DNA of 64,000 nucleotides from Hydrogenophaga sp. (GTDB taxonomy: Bacteria; Pseudomonadota; Gammaproteobacteria; Burkholderiales; Burkholderiaceae_C), in contig JACVCO010000005.1 of NCBI GenBank assembly GCA_016741995.1, forward strand, positions 62,001 through 126,000. The letters are read 5' to 3'. Of this stretch, positions 41,024 through 50,991 are shown in pieces (position 1 is the stretch's first letter; each line of letters starts with the position of its first letter). Below the pieces are notes generated by a model. That model was not told the origin of the DNA. It saw only the letters and a program-made list of their open reading frames with translations, and searched no databases. Position numbers and translations under genes: made by a program.

Positions 41024-43282
41024 GTGAACGAAAAAAGCAGCCTGTTGGCCGAGTTCGAAGGTGTCGTCTCGGGTCACCGCGACGGACATGGTTTCGTGGT
41101 CCGCGATGACGGACAACCCGACATCTACCTGCCCTCCAACGAAATGCGCGCGGTCCTGCACAAGGATCGGGTCAAGGCCCGCATCGTGCGCCTTGATCGT
41201 AAAGGCCGGCCTGAAGGGCGGGTCACCGAAATCATCGAGCGATCAAATGCCCCGATCATCGGCCGCTTGCTGCAAGAGAGCGGTGTGTGGCTGGTGGCAC
41301 CCGAAGACAAGCGCTATGGCCAGGACGTGCTCATCCCGAAAGGCGCGACCGGCTCCGCCAAGCCTGGCCAGGTGGTGGTGGTCGAGCTCACCGAGCCGCC
41401 AGCGCTGTACGGCCAGCCCGTGGGGCGTGTGAAAGAGGTGCTGGGCGAGATCGACGACCCGGGCATGGAGATCGAGATTGCCGTGCGCAAGTACGGCGTA
41501 CCGCATGAGTTCTCGCAGGCCGCAATGGCCCAGGCGCGTGCACTGCCCGATCACGTGCGGCCGGCCGATCTGCGCCACCGTGTCGACTTGCGGGATGTGC
41601 CGCTGGTCACCATCGATGGCGAAGATGCACGCGACTTCGACGACGCTGTTTACTGTGAGCCCGCCCGGGTGGGAAAAGCCAAGGGTTGGCGCTTGCTGGT
41701 GGCGATCGCTGACGTGAGCCACTATGTGCAGACGGGCTCACCGATCGATGTCGATGCCTATGACCGGGCGACCTCGGTCTACTTCCCGCGCCGGGTGATT
41801 CCGATGCTGCCGGAGAAGCTGTCGAATGGCCTGTGCTCGCTCAATCCCGAGGTCGAGCGTTTGTGCATGGTCTGCGACATGCTGATCACGGCCAAGGGCG
41901 AGATCCACGCATACCAGTTCTACCCCGGGGTGATGTATAGCCACGCACGCTTCACCTACACCGAGGTGGCGGCCATCCTGCAGAACACGCGCGGACCCGA
42001 AGCGCAGAACCGCAAATCCCTGGTGCCCAGTCTGCTCAACCTGCACGACGTCTATCGGGCGCTGCTGGCGGCTCGCAACCAGCGGGGCGCAGTCGATTTC
42101 GAAACCGTGGAGACGCAAATCGTCTGCGACGAGTCGGGGCGCATCGAGAAGATCATTCCGCGCACGCGCAACGACGCGCACAAACTGATTGAAGAGGCCA
42201 TGCTGGCCGCCAACGTCTGTTCGGCGGAGTTCATCGCGCAAAGCAAACACCCCGGGTTGTTCCGGGTGCACGAAGGCCCCACGCCCGAGAAGCAGGAATT
42301 GCTGCGCAACTACCTCAAGGCGGTGGGCGTTGGCTTGTCGATCAGCGACGACCCCCGGCCGGCCGAGTTTCAACAGATCGCCGATGCCACCAAGGATCGG
42401 CCGGATGCACAGCAGATTCACACGATGCTGCTGCGCTCGATGCAGCAAGCCATCTACACGCCAATCAACAGCGGGCACTTTGGCCTGGCGTTCGAGGCGT
42501 ACACCCATTTCACGAGCCCGATCCGCCGCTACCCGGACCTGCTGGTGCACCGCGTGATCAAGGCGATCCTGCACAAGCAGAAATATCAGCTGCCTGCGCT
42601 GCCCACGCCGGGTGAGGCGCACGCCAAGCTCAGCAAGCGCCTGGCCTCGCGTGTGAAGCCGCCGACCCAGCCCGTGCGCAAGCCCTCGGCCGATACGCTG
42701 GCCTGGCAGGCCGCCGGCCTGCATTGCAGCGCGAACGAGCGCCGCGCCGATGAGGCCAGCCGCGATGTCGAGGCCTGGCTCAAGTGCAAGTACATGCGCG
42801 AGCATCTGGGCGAAGAGTTCAGCGGCATCGTCACCGCGGTCACGAGTTTCGGCCTCTTCGTCACGCTGGATGCGATGTATGTCGAGGGGTTGATCCACAT
42901 CACCGAACTGGGCGGCGAGTACTTCCGTTTCGACGAAGCCCGGCAGGAGCTGCGTGGCGAACGAACCGGCATCCGCTATGCGCTGGGTTCACGCGTTCAG
43001 GTGCAGGTGAGCCGTGTCGATCTGGATGGCCGCCGCATCGATTTCCGCCTCGTGACAGGCAGTGACGACGTGGTCCTGCGAGCGATGCGTGACAAGACCG
43101 GTGGCCCGTCGCGCGATGAACCCGTGCCCACACGCAAGGGCAAGCGGCCCGTGCGTGCCGCCTCCGGTGTGGCCGCCAGCATTCCCGATCTCAAAGCGGC
43201 TGTGCGCAAGGCCACAGGCAAGAAGGGCGCAGGCAAAGCGCGCACTGCGGCGCCCAAGCCACGGCGAGGGCGCCGCGGATGA
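41024..43282 (+). CDS. rnr: Ribonuclease R
   Basis: A 752-residue 3'-5' exoribonuclease of the RNB family that degrades structured RNA. Cold-shock domains lie in the N-terminal 180 residues. The RNB active site has TIDGEDARDFDDAVYCEP (Asp cluster near 200-213). An S1 domain follows near 600-680 (FSGIVTAVTSFGLFVTLD), then a Lys/Arg-rich tail. The start is GTG with a poor ribosome binding site (AGAGAA). It overlaps the next gene by four bases. Confidence 0.96.
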   Translation: MNEKSSLLAEFEGVVSGHRDGHGFVVRDDGQPDIYLPSNEMRAVLHKDRVKARIVRLDRKGRPEGRVTEIIERSNAPIIGRLLQESGVWLVAPEDKRYGQDVLIPKGATGSAKPGQVVVVELTEPPALYGQPVGRVKEVLGEIDDPGMEIEIAVRKYGVPHEFSQAAMAQARALPDHVRPADLRHRVDLRDVPLVTIDGEDARDFDDAVYCEPARVGKAKGWRLLVAIADVSHYVQTGSPIDVDAYDRATSVYFPRRVIPMLPEKLSNGLCSLNPEVERLCMVCDMLITAKGEIHAYQFYPGVMYSHARFTYTEVAAILQNTRGPEAQNRKSLVPSLLNLHDVYRALLAARNQRGAVDFETVETQIVCDESGRIEKIIPRTRNDAHKLIEEAMLAANVCSAEFIAQSKHPGLFRVHEGPTPEKQELLRNYLKAVGVGLSISDDPRPAEFQQIADATKDRPDAQQIHTMLLRSMQQAIYTPINSGHFGLAFEAYTHFTSPIRRYPDLLVHRVIKAILHKQKYQLPALPTPGEAHAKLSKRLASRVKPPTQPVRKPSADTLAWQAAGLHCSANERRADEASRDVEAWLKCKYMREHLGEEFSGIVTAVTSFGLFVTLDAMYVEGLIHITELGGEYFRFDEARQELRGERTGIRYALGSRVQVQVSRVDLDGRRIDFRLVTGSDDVVLRAMRDKTGGPSRDEPVPTRKGKRPVRAASGVAASIPDLKAAVRKATGKKGAGKARTAAPKPRRGRRG

Positions 43283-44187
43283 CCTCCGCGAAGACGGCCA
43301 AGGCAGCCACGCCGGCCAAAGGCCGGGCCGACAAGGCGCGGCAGGAGCGCCCGTTGCGCATCGGGGTTTCTGCCCGTTTGATGCATCAGGTGCCGCCCGA
43401 GCTGGGTTTTCGCAACAAGAGCCTGCAGTACATCGAGGCGTCGTTCGCGCACTGGGTCATGGCCCATGGTGCGGTGGCCTTCATGGTGCCGGCGGTGACG
43501 CACGACAGCCGACATGCGGCCCGCCATCTCAAGGTGGAACATGTGGTGCAGGAGCTCGACGCACTGGTGTTGCAGGGCGGTGCCGATGTCGCACCCGAAA
43601 CCTACGGCCAGAAACCGCTCAAGGATGAGTGGCGTGGTGATGTGGTGCGCGACCGCTACGAGCTGGCCTTACTGCGCTGCTTCTTGTCGCAGAAAAAACC
43701 GGTGCTGGGCGTCTGCCGTGGCGCGCAGCTGCTCAACGTGGCCTTCGGCGGGACGCTCTACCAGGACATTGCGACGCAGTGCCCAAGCGCGCACGAGCAC
43801 ATCGACGTCGATCTCTACGATCAGTTCGAGCATGACGTGACCTTCATCCAGGGCTCGCCGTTGGCCGAGCTCTATCCCAAGGCCACGCAATTGCGTGTGA
43901 CCAGCATCCATCACCAGGCGGTGTCCGAGCTCGGCAAGGGCATCGAGGTGGAGGCGGTGTCCACGCTCGATGGATTGGTGGAAGCGTTTCGCTGGAATGG
44001 CGACGCCTACGCGCGGGGCGTGCAATGGCACCCCGAGTTCCATCACGATCGCCACGCCTTGGCCGACAGCTCGCCCATCATGCTGGACTTTTTGCGCGCC
44101 TCGCGCGTTGAGGCCCTGCGGCGATTCGACGCCGGGCTGGAGCTCGATCCGCGCGAGCCAGGCGCCCCCTTGTTGCTCTCGGCCTAA
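43279..44187 (+). CDS. Class I glutamine amidotransferase-like hydrolase (PuuD/peptidase C26 type)
   Basis: A 302-residue enzyme. The catalytic Cys146 is in GVCRGAQLLN, and the His-Glu pair is in VQWHPEFHHD. The GGADVAPETYG motif is typical of gamma-glutamyl-gamma-aminobutyrate hydrolases. The first 25 residues are Lys/Ala-rich and non-conserved. The substrate may be a gamma-glutamyl compound; it is not proven. It overlaps the rnr stop by ATGA. Confidence 0.88.
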   Translation: MTSAKTAKAATPAKGRADKARQERPLRIGVSARLMHQVPPELGFRNKSLQYIEASFAHWVMAHGAVAFMVPAVTHDSRHAARHLKVEHVVQELDALVLQGGADVAPETYGQKPLKDEWRGDVVRDRYELALLRCFLSQKKPVLGVCRGAQLLNVAFGGTLYQDIATQCPSAHEHIDVDLYDQFEHDVTFIQGSPLAELYPKATQLRVTSIHHQAVSELGKGIEVEAVSTLDGLVEAFRWNGDAYARGVQWHPEFHHDRHALADSSPIMLDFLRASRVEALRRFDAGLELDPREPGAPLLLSA

Positions 44188-44201
44188 TAAACTCCGCGCC
44201 C

Positions 44202-44735
44202 ATGCGCATCCTGCTCTTTCTGCTCGACACCGTCTTTTTCATTCTGGTGGGCGCCGCCTTGCTGCGGGCCTGGATGAACCACCTGCGCGTGCCCATGCAG
44301 GCCCAGCCGGGCCGTTTCGTCATGGCCGTGACGGATTGGCTGGTGCAGCCCCTGCGCCGCGTGTTGCCCGGCACCATTGCCAAGGGCCGCATCGATGGAG
44401 CCAGCCTGGTCGCAGCGGTTCTTCTGGCCCTGCTGCATGCGCTGCTGTGGCTGTTGATCGCCAGCGGCGGCGAGTGGGCCTCTGGTGGGGTGTGGTTGAT
44501 GTTGGCGATGCGCTTTCTGTTGCGCACCTTGTTGCAGGCGCTGATGCTGCTGCTGATCGTCTATGCGGTGCTGTCGTGGGTGAACCCGCGCGCGCCCGCC
44601 ATGGGGCTGCTGGATCGGCTCTGCGCCCCCATCGTGGCCCCCGTACGCCGTGTGGTTCCCCTCGTGGGTGGGGTGGACCTGTCGGTGCTGGTCGTGATCG
44701 TGCTGTTGCAGATCGGCCTGATGCTGCTGGGCTGA
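44202..44735 (+). CDS. YggT-family integral membrane protein
   Basis: A 177-residue protein with hydrophobic segments at about 2-24, 65-88, 97-125 and 150-177. It has two repeats of the YggT motif, with DWLVQPLRRVLPG and DRLCAPIVAPVRRVVPLVGG. The family is linked to cell division or osmotic adaptation; its job is uncertain. It lies 14 bases after the amidotransferase-like gene and is convergent with nnr. Confidence 0.87.
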   Translation: MRILLFLLDTVFFILVGAALLRAWMNHLRVPMQAQPGRFVMAVTDWLVQPLRRVLPGTIAKGRIDGASLVAAVLLALLHALLWLLIASGGEWASGGVWLMLAMRFLLRTLLQALMLLLIVYAVLSWVNPRAPAMGLLDRLCAPIVAPVRRVVPLVGGVDLSVLVVIVLLQIGLMLLG

Positions 44736-44738
44736 CCG

Positions 44739-46253
44739 TCAGAAGGGCTGCGCCGCGCGCGCGAGCGCGCTGGCCGTGAGCGCGCGATTCGGTGGCCAGG
44801 CGTCGGCCAGTGCGCCGTGGTGTGCCACCGCAGCGCACGCAGCCGAAAATGCATCGCGGTCGCCGCGCGCCAAGGCCGCGCCAATCAGGCCGGCGAGCAC
44901 GTCGCCGGTTCCGGCTGTGGCCAGGCGCGCGTTCCCTGTGGCGTTGACCCACGGCCGCCGCCCCGGTGCTGCGACCACCGTGCCCGATCCCTTCAGCACC
45001 ACCACCGCGCCGTACCGCTGTGCCAGTGTGTCGGCGTTTGCCAGCCGGTCAGCCATCACGGTGGCGGTGCTGGTGCCCAGCAGCCGTGCGGCTTCCAGTG
45101 GGTGGGGCGTGAGCACGGTCACCCAGCCTCTTGTGGCACGCGAACCCAGGAGGGTTTGCAGGGCGGGGTCCTGCGCCAGCGCGTTGAGGCCATCGGCATC
45201 GAGGACAAGGTGGCTGGCGGCATTCAGGCAGCGAGGCAACCAGGCGCGAAGGGCATCGCCACCGCCACAACCCGCCACCAAGGCAAACGCCGGGTCGGAC
45301 AGCGCGTCGAGCAGACGCGCGGGTGCCCTGAACATCAGCTCCGGCTGCGAGGGGTCGAGCGCGGGTGTGACGCCATCACCGACCAGTGCCACCAGAACCC
45401 GCCCGGCGCCACCGTGCAGGGCCGCAGACCCGGCTAGCGCGGCAGCGCCTGCCATGGCCATGCCCGGCATGCCAGGCAACTGGCCGCCGATCACGCCCAC
45501 GTCGCCGTAGCTGCCCTTGTGGCCGGCGTGCGGGGCGGTGGATTTCGCGTCGGTTGTGGCGCCGAAACCGCCCCACCAGGCGGTGGCGCTGGTGTGGGGG
45601 CCCTCGGCCCCGAGGTCATCAAACCAGACCTCGCCCGCCGCATCCCGGCCGTGGGCGGTGAACAAGCCGGGCTTGAGCGTGAGCAGGCTCAGTGTCTGGC
45701 GAACCCCTGGCCCCGCGGCTGCGGGGGTGGCGGGCTGGCCGGTGTCGGGATGCAGGCCGCTGGGCAGGTCGACGGCCAGCACGGGGGCGGGATGCGTTTG
45801 CACCGCGGCCATGCGGGCCGCCAACAGCCCGGCCGGTTGTGGGCGCCCGCCCAGGCCGAACAGGGCATCGATGACCAGGTCGAGGTTGGTGGGCGAGATG
45901 TCTTCGATCCGCAGGCCTGCGTTCAGTGCTCGTGCCCGCGCCCAGGTGGCATCGGCTGGCAGGCGTTGCGGGTCGGCATCGTGCGTCACGATCAATTCGG
46001 CACCGCTGGTGCGTGCCCATTCCTGCAGATGGATCGCCGCGATCAGGCCGTCGCCGCCGTTGTTGCCCGGGCCACAGGCCACCCAGATGCGCCTGGCGTG
46101 CGGGTGTAGTGCGGTGGCGAGTTGCGCCACGGCGAGGCCTGCGCGCGACATCAGCGCGTGCGGTGGCAGCCCCGCGGCCAGTGCCTGTTCGACGGCGCGC
46201 GTCGCGGTGGCGCCGTGCAGGGCTTCGAGGCGCGTGGGGTCCAGCCGTCTCAT
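44739..46253 (-). CDS. nnr: Bifunctional NAD(P)H-hydrate epimerase / ADP-dependent dehydratase
   Basis: A 504-residue repair enzyme. The N-terminal YjeF epimerase domain (about 1-225) has [14 protein letters not shown]. The C-terminal carbohydrate-kinase-type dehydratase domain has [31 protein letters not shown] and the ATP/ADP site [18 protein letters not shown]. It repairs damaged NADHX and NADPHX. The length and domain order match the fused form. It is convergent with the YggT gene. Confidence 0.93.
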   Translation of the reverse strand: MRRLDPTRLEALHGATATRAVEQALAAGLPPHALMSRAGLAVAQLATALHPHARRIWVACGPGNNGGDGLIAAIHLQEWARTSGAELIVTHDADPQRLPADATWARARALNAGLRIEDISPTNLDLVIDALFGLGGRPQPAGLLAARMAAVQTHPAPVLAVDLPSGLHPDTGQPATPAAAGPGVRQTLSLLTLKPGLFTAHGRDAAGEVWFDDLGAEGPHTSATAWWGGFGATTDAKSTAPHAGHKGSYGDVGVIGGQLPGMPGMAMAGAAALAGSAALHGGAGRVLVALVGDGVTPALDPSQPELMFRAPARLLDALSDPAFALVAGCGGGDALRAWLPRCLNAASHLVLDADGLNALAQDPALQTLLGSRATRGWVTVLTPHPLEAARLLGTSTATVMADRLANADTLAQRYGAVVVLKGSGTVVAAPGRRPWVNATGNARLATAGTGDVLAGLIGAALARGDRDAFSAACAAVAHHGALADAWPPNRALTASALARAAQPF

Positions 46254-46277
46254 GCGCCCGATTTCATCATGTGCCTG

Positions 46278-47531
46278 TCACAAACCCAGGCGGGCAGGGC
46301 TCAGGGCGCTGGAGATGCTCGATGCCCCCTCATCGGTGATGGTCTGCGCCAGATGGTGCGCCGCGCCGCAGGCCAGTGCCCAGCCCAACGGACCGTGCGC
46401 GATGTTCAGCCAGACGCCCGGCACACGGCTTGCACCGACAAGGGGAAGTCCGTCCGGCGATGCCAGCACGGCGCCGCGCCAGGACTGCAGGGCCGATTGC
46501 GTGCCACCGAGCCGCGCCGCCGCAGGGAACCACAAAGACGCTGTCTGGGCCAGGCGGGCGATGGCCGCTTTCTCCGCCGGACCGGCGTCGCCGCCCAGGT
46601 CCCAGCCGCCGCTGGCGCGCACCCGGTGGCCGAGCCGCGTCACCGTCACGCCGCTTTGCAGGTCCAGCACGCCGGATTGCGGTGCATCGACGGGTTCGCG
46701 CATAGGCGCGCTGAGCGAATGGGACCACCAAACCGCAAAAGGGCTGCGCAGCCCCAGGCCTTGCAGCAGCGGAATGGCGTCTACGCCTGCGCACACAACC
46801 GCAGCACCGAATGTTTCGCGCTCACCGTCCGGGGCTACCACGTCGATGCTGCCGTCGTGGGGCTCGAGCGCGGCGATGGGCTGGCGCGCAACGAACCGCC
46901 CGCCGCCGCGCATCAGGGCCTGGCGCAGCAGCAGCGTCCATTCACGGCAGTTCGCAACCGCAGGCCCCGCCAGATGTACTGCCCCAGCCAGCGGTGCCGA
47001 CGGGTTGAGTGCCGGCTCGATGGTGCGAGCCTCCTCGGCCGACACGGCACGCACCGCCAGCCCCATTTCGCGCAGACCGATAGCACGGGCGGCGGCCTGA
47101 GCGAACCGACGCTCGTCGCTGGCCAGCACCAGCAGGCCATCACTGCGGTCGTGATCGAGTTCCAGCTCGGTGGTGAGGTCCGCATGGCGCTCTTGTCCCA
47201 GCGCCAGCAGGTCGGCCAGGGCCTGGCGCGCCGGGGCGGGGCGCCGGCGGGTGGCCGATCGCCAGCGCCGCCGCCAGGCCCATCCCGCCCAGCCCGCCTG
47301 GGGCCGCCAGCGCAAGGCAGCCCCCTGTGCGGACCAGGGCAGGTGCAGGCGCGTCTGCGGTTCGGCCCATGCCAGAGCCCAGGCGGCATGCAGCAACCCG
47401 GCGGGGGCAAAACTGCCGGCTTCGGCGGCGGTGGCATGGCGTTCGAAAACGGTCACGTCGTGACCGGCGAGCAGCAGCTCATGGGCGGTGGCGAGGCCAT
47501 TGACGCCGGCGCCCACGATGGCGATCTTCAT
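46278..47531 (-). CDS. FAD-dependent oxidoreductase (DAO / DadA-like family)
   Basis: A 417-residue flavoenzyme. The Rossmann motif is IAIVGAGVNGLATAHELLLAG (first 24 residues) with E in VTVFER for ribose binding. The C-terminal GVWLNIAHGPLGWALACG segment binds FAD in D-amino acid dehydrogenase relatives. It may oxidise a D-amino acid or another secondary amine. It is upstream of nnr with 24 bases between, and divergent from rpsB. Confidence 0.88.
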   Translation of the reverse strand: MKIAIVGAGVNGLATAHELLLAGHDVTVFERHATAAEAGSFAPAGLLHAAWALAWAEPQTRLHLPWSAQGAALRWRPQAGWAGWAWRRRWRSATRRRPAPARQALADLLALGQERHADLTTELELDHDRSDGLLVLASDERRFAQAAARAIGLREMGLAVRAVSAEEARTIEPALNPSAPLAGAVHLAGPAVANCREWTLLLRQALMRGGGRFVARQPIAALEPHDGSIDVVAPDGERETFGAAVVCAGVDAIPLLQGLGLRSPFAVWWSHSLSAPMREPVDAPQSGVLDLQSGVTVTRLGHRVRASGGWDLGGDAGPAEKAAIARLAQTASLWFPAAARLGGTQSALQSWRGAVLASPDGLPLVGASRVPGVWLNIAHGPLGWALACGAAHHLAQTITDEGASSISSALSPARLGL

Positions 47532-47571
47532 GCGGGAAGGATTCGGGGAAGAAGGAGGGACGGCCGCGATG

Positions 47572-47577
47572 TATAAT
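47572..47577 (+). promoter_or_regulatory. -10 box of the rpsB-tsf promoter
   Basis: A perfect TATAAT about 140 bases before rpsB, directly followed by the inverted repeat at 47578-47598. No clear -35 at 17 bases; the region upstream reads AGAAGGAGG. Confidence 0.45.
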
Positions 47578-47598
47578 TGACAGGCTTTGCACCTGTCA
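47578..47598 (+). repeat. Inverted repeat at the rpsB transcription start
   Basis: TGACAGG and CCTGTCA form a perfect seven-base inverted repeat with a seven-base spacer, beginning one base after the -10 box. It could be an operator or a 5' end hairpin. Downstream, CCAGCCC (47629-47635) can pair with GGGCTGG (47679-47685), and GACGA/TCGTC forms a small inner hairpin, so the leader is probably structured. Confidence 0.45.
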
Positions 47599-47716
47599 CA
47601 CCGTTGACACTGCAAGGCCAATCGCAAACCAGCCCAACCGGGTGTTGTTCCCGACGAGTCATCGTCGACGAGCGATCGGGGCTGGATTTTAGACCTAACC
47701 TCTGGAAAGTTATCCC

Positions 47717-48472
47717 ATGTCCATTTCCATGCGCGAAATGCTGGAAGCCGGTGTCCATTTCGGTCACCAGACCCGCTTCTGGAACCCCAAGATGGCACCG
47801 TACATCTTCGGGCACCGCAACAAGATCCACATCGTCAACCTCGAGAAGACGCTGCCCCTGTTCCAGGACGGGCAGAAGTTCGTGCGTCAGCTCGCGGCCA
47901 ACCGTGGCACCCTGCTGTTCGTCGGCACCAAGCGCCAGTCGCGCGACATCGTGGCCCAGGAAGCGCGCCGTGCCGGCATGCCCTTCGTCGACCAGCGCTG
48001 GCTCGGCGGCATGCTGACCAACTTCAAGACCGTCAAAACCTCCATCAAGCGCCTGAAAGACATGCAGGCCCAGAAGGAAGCCGGCCTGGACAGCATGAGC
48101 AAGAAAGAGCAGCTCATGTTCAACCGCGAGATGGAAAAGCTCGAGAAGGACATCGGCGGCATTCAGGACATGACTGCGCTGCCCGATGCCATCTTCGTGA
48201 TCGACGTGGGCTTCCACAAGATCGCCGTGCTCGAGGCGCAGAAGCTGGGCATTCCGCTGGTGGGTGTGGTTGATACCAACCACTCGCCCGAAGGCATCGA
48301 CTACGTGATTCCGGGCAACGACGACTCGGCCCGTGCCGTGGCGCTGTACGCCCGCGGCATCGCTGACGCCGTTCTCGAGGGCCGCGCCAACGCCGTGTCC
48401 GACGTGGCCAAAGTGGTCGCTGCGGCCGAAGGCGCCGACGAGTTCGTCGAAGTGCCGGAAGACCAGGCCTGA
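47717..48472 (+). CDS. rpsB: 30S ribosomal protein S2
   Basis: A 251-residue S2. The start [26 protein letters not shown] and the [18 protein letters not shown] and [20 protein letters not shown] signatures are clear. It follows a structured leader, as in other rpsB-tsf operons, where S2 represses its own message. A terminator-like hairpin separates it from tsf. Confidence 0.98.
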   Translation: MSISMREMLEAGVHFGHQTRFWNPKMAPYIFGHRNKIHIVNLEKTLPLFQDGQKFVRQLAANRGTLLFVGTKRQSRDIVAQEARRAGMPFVDQRWLGGMLTNFKTVKTSIKRLKDMQAQKEAGLDSMSKKEQLMFNREMEKLEKDIGGIQDMTALPDAIFVIDVGFHKIAVLEAQKLGIPLVGVVDTNHSPEGIDYVIPGNDDSARAVALYARGIADAVLEGRANAVSDVAKVVAAAEGADEFVEVPEDQA

Positions 48473-48493
48473 TCGCCACCCGCGCGCGAAAAC

Positions 48494-48516
48494 GGGGGCT
48501 CGCGTAGCCCCCTTTT
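48494..48516 (+). terminator. Terminator or attenuator between rpsB and tsf
   Basis: GGGGGCT at 48494-48500 and AGCCCCC at 48506-48512 around CGCGT, then TTTT. A partial terminator at this place is known from E. coli, where it lets more S2 than EF-Ts be made. Confidence 0.75.
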
Positions 48517-48580
48517 CACACCCAGATTCCAACATTCATCGACGGCGTCGCCTGCGACGCCCGATCACAGGAGTACAGAG

Positions 48581-49501
48581 ATGGCTGCAATCACCGCAAG
48601 CATGGTCGCCGAACTGCGCGCCAAGACCGACGCCCCCATGATGGAGTGCAAGAAAGCACTGACCGAGGCCGATGGCGATATGGCCAAAGCCGAGGAGCTG
48701 CTGCGCGTCAAGCTCGGCACCAAAGCCGGCAAGGCCGCCAGCCGCGTCACCGCCGAAGGCGTGGTCGCTGCGTCCATTCAGGGCAGCACCGGCGCCCTGG
48801 TCGAGGTCAACTGCGAAACCGACTTCGTCACCAAGAACGACAGCTTCCTGGCCCTGGCCAACGCCGCGGCGCAGCTCGTTGCCCAGCACAACCCGGCCGA
48901 TGTGGCCGCGCTGGGCGCGCTGCCCTACACCCAGGACAGCTTCGGCCCCACGCTGGAAGACGTGCGCAAGGGCCTGATCGGCAAGATCGGCGAGAACATG
49001 TCGTTCCGCCGTTTCAAGCAGTACAGCGGTTCGTCCAAGCTGGCGAGCTACCTGCACGGTACCCGCATCGGCGTAATCGTCGAGTTCGAGGGCGATGAGA
49101 CCGCCGCCAAGGACGTTGCCATGCACGTGGCCGCCATGAAGCCTGTCGCCCTGACCAGCGCCGACGTGCCGGCCGAGTTCATCGAGCGCGAACGCTCGGT
49201 GGCCACCGCCAAGGCCGACGAAGCCAACAAGGAGCTCGTGGCCGCGGGCAAACCGGCCCAGAGCGCCGAGATCGTGGCCAAGCGCATCGACGGTGCGGTG
49301 CAGAAGTACCTCAAGGAGGTCTCGCTGTTCAACCAGCCGTTCGTGAAGAACGACAAACAGACCGTCGAGCAAATGCTCAAGGCCGCCAACACCTCGGTGA
49401 AATCGTTCACCCTGTTCGTGGTGGGCGAGGGTATCGAGAAGAAGGTGGACGACTTCGCGGCCGAAGTGGCCGCTCAGGTTGCCGCCGCCAAAGGCGCCTG
49501 A
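48581..49501 (+). CDS. tsf: Elongation factor Ts
   Basis: A 306-residue nucleotide-exchange factor for EF-Tu. The N-terminal UBA-like domain has [16 protein letters not shown], and the core has [13 protein letters not shown] (near 78), the Phe contact with EF-Tu. The ribosome binding site CAGGAG lies 10 bases before the ATG. It is followed by a strong terminator. Confidence 0.98.
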   Translation: MAAITASMVAELRAKTDAPMMECKKALTEADGDMAKAEELLRVKLGTKAGKAASRVTAEGVVAASIQGSTGALVEVNCETDFVTKNDSFLALANAAAQLVAQHNPADVAALGALPYTQDSFGPTLEDVRKGLIGKIGENMSFRRFKQYSGSSKLASYLHGTRIGVIVEFEGDETAAKDVAMHVAAMKPVALTSADVPAEFIERERSVATAKADEANKELVAAGKPAQSAEIVAKRIDGAVQKYLKEVSLFNQPFVKNDKQTVEQMLKAANTSVKSFTLFVVGEGIEKKVDDFAAEVAAQVAAAKGA

Positions 49502-49525
49502 ACGGGGTTTCCCGCCGCAGCAGAC

Positions 49526-49550
49526 AACGGGCCGCAAGGCCCGTTGTTTT
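49526..49550 (+). terminator. Intrinsic terminator after tsf
   Basis: AACGGGCC (49526-49533) pairs with GGCCCGTT (49538-49545) around a GCAA tetraloop, followed by GTTTT. Confidence 0.85.
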
Positions 49551-49652
49551 GTGTGCGTGTGTGACGTACCCCATTGCTGCTCCGACATCGGTGTTTGCGC
49601 CGCTACACTTGCCGGCTGAGCGCGCACCGCGAATCGATCCTGAAAGCCTTAC

Positions 49653-50363
49653 ATGCCCGCCTACCAACGGATCCTGCTCAAGCTCTCTGGTGAAGCCCTG
49701 ATGGGCGACGATGCCTTCGGCATCAATCGAGCCACCATCGTGCGGATCGTCGACGAGATCGCCGAAGTCACGCGCCTGGGCGTGCAGGTCGCCATCGTGA
49801 TTGGCGGCGGCAACATCTTCCGTGGCGTGGCTGGTGGTTCGGTCGGTATGGACCGCGCCACCGCCGACTACATGGGCATGCTGGCCACCGTGATGAACTC
49901 CCTGGCGCTGGCCGACACCATGAACAAGGCAGGCCTGGTGGCGCGTGTCATGTCGGCCATTGGCATCGAACAGGTGGTCGAGCCGTATGTCCGCCCCAAG
50001 GCCTTGCAGTACCTGGAAGAAGGCAAGGTGGTGGTCTTTGCGGCCGGCACCGGCAACCCGTTCTTCACCACCGACACCGCCGCCGCGTTGCGTGGCGCCG
50101 AGATCGGTGCCGAGGTGGTGCTCAAGGCCACCAAGGTCGATGGCGTGTACACCGCCGATCCGAACAAGGATCCTTCGGCCACGCGTTACACCTCCATTTC
50201 CTTTGACGAGGCCATGGTCAAGAACCTGCAGGTGATGGACGCCACCGCGTTCGCGCTCTGCCGTGACCAGAAGCTGCCCGTCAGGGTGTTTTCCATCTTC
50301 AAGTCCGGCGCGCTGCGCAACGTGGTCATGGGTGCCGATGAAGGCACGCTCGTCCACGTCTGA
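49653..50363 (+). CDS. pyrH: UMP kinase
   Basis: A 236-residue amino-acid-kinase-fold enzyme phosphorylating UMP to [16 protein letters not shown] begins the fold, [10 protein letters not shown] (near 50) binds phosphate, and [17 protein letters not shown] is the later signature. It stands in the usual tsf-pyrH-frr order after a terminator, with about 100 bases for its own promoter. Confidence 0.97.
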   Translation: MPAYQRILLKLSGEALMGDDAFGINRATIVRIVDEIAEVTRLGVQVAIVIGGGNIFRGVAGGSVGMDRATADYMGMLATVMNSLALADTMNKAGLVARVMSAIGIEQVVEPYVRPKALQYLEEGKVVVFAAGTGNPFFTTDTAAALRGAEIGAEVVLKATKVDGVYTADPNKDPSATRYTSISFDEAMVKNLQVMDATAFALCRDQKLPVRVFSIFKSGALRNVVMGADEGTLVHV

Positions 50364-50391
50364 CGCCCATCCCGCCGCCACAGGAGACCGC

Positions 50392-50952
50392 ATGACCATC
50401 GCCGACATCCGCAAGAACGCCGAACACAAGATGCAGCAGTCGATTGACGCGTTCAAGACCGGCCTGACCAAGGTGCGCACCGGCCGGGCCAACCCCGCGC
50501 TGCTCGACACCGTGCACGTGGATTACTACGGCTCCATGCTGCCGCTGTCGCAGGTGGCCAACCTTTCTCTGCTCGATGCACGCACCATCGGTGTGGCTCC
50601 GTGGGAAAAGGGTATGGGTGCCAAGATCGAAAAGGCCATCCGCGAGTCGGACCTGGGGCTCAACCCCGCGTCACAGGGCGACCTGATCCGCGTGCCCATG
50701 CCGCCCATGACCGAAGAGCGCCGCAAGGAGCTGACGAAGGTGGTGAAGGGGGAGGGCGAGACCGCCAAGATCGCGATCCGCAACCTGCGGCGCGATGCCA
50801 ACGAAGCGGTCAAGAAGCTGGTGAAAGACAAGATCGCCTCCGAGGACGACGAGCGCCGTGCCCAGGACGACATCCAGAAGTTGACCGACCGCATGATCAA
50901 CGAGGTGGATCGGCTGGTGGTGTCCAAGGAACAGGACATCATGGCGGTCTGA
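50392..50952 (+). CDS. frr: Ribosome recycling factor
   Basis: A 186-residue factor that splits post-termination ribosomes with EF-G. Features are the N-terminal helix [14 protein letters not shown], the conserved [11 protein letters not shown], and [15 protein letters not shown] in near-standard form ([15 protein letters not shown]). The ribosome binding site CAGGAGA precedes the ATG, 28 bases after pyrH. Confidence 0.98.
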   Translation: MTIADIRKNAEHKMQQSIDAFKTGLTKVRTGRANPALLDTVHVDYYGSMLPLSQVANLSLLDARTIGVAPWEKGMGAKIEKAIRESDLGLNPASQGDLIRVPMPPMTEERRKELTKVVKGEGETAKIAIRNLRRDANEAVKKLVKDKIASEDDERRAQDDIQKLTDRMINEVDRLVVSKEQDIMAV

Positions 50953-50991
50953 GCGCCTGTCCGTTCGCTCGCGCTGCTCGCGTCCGTGCGC

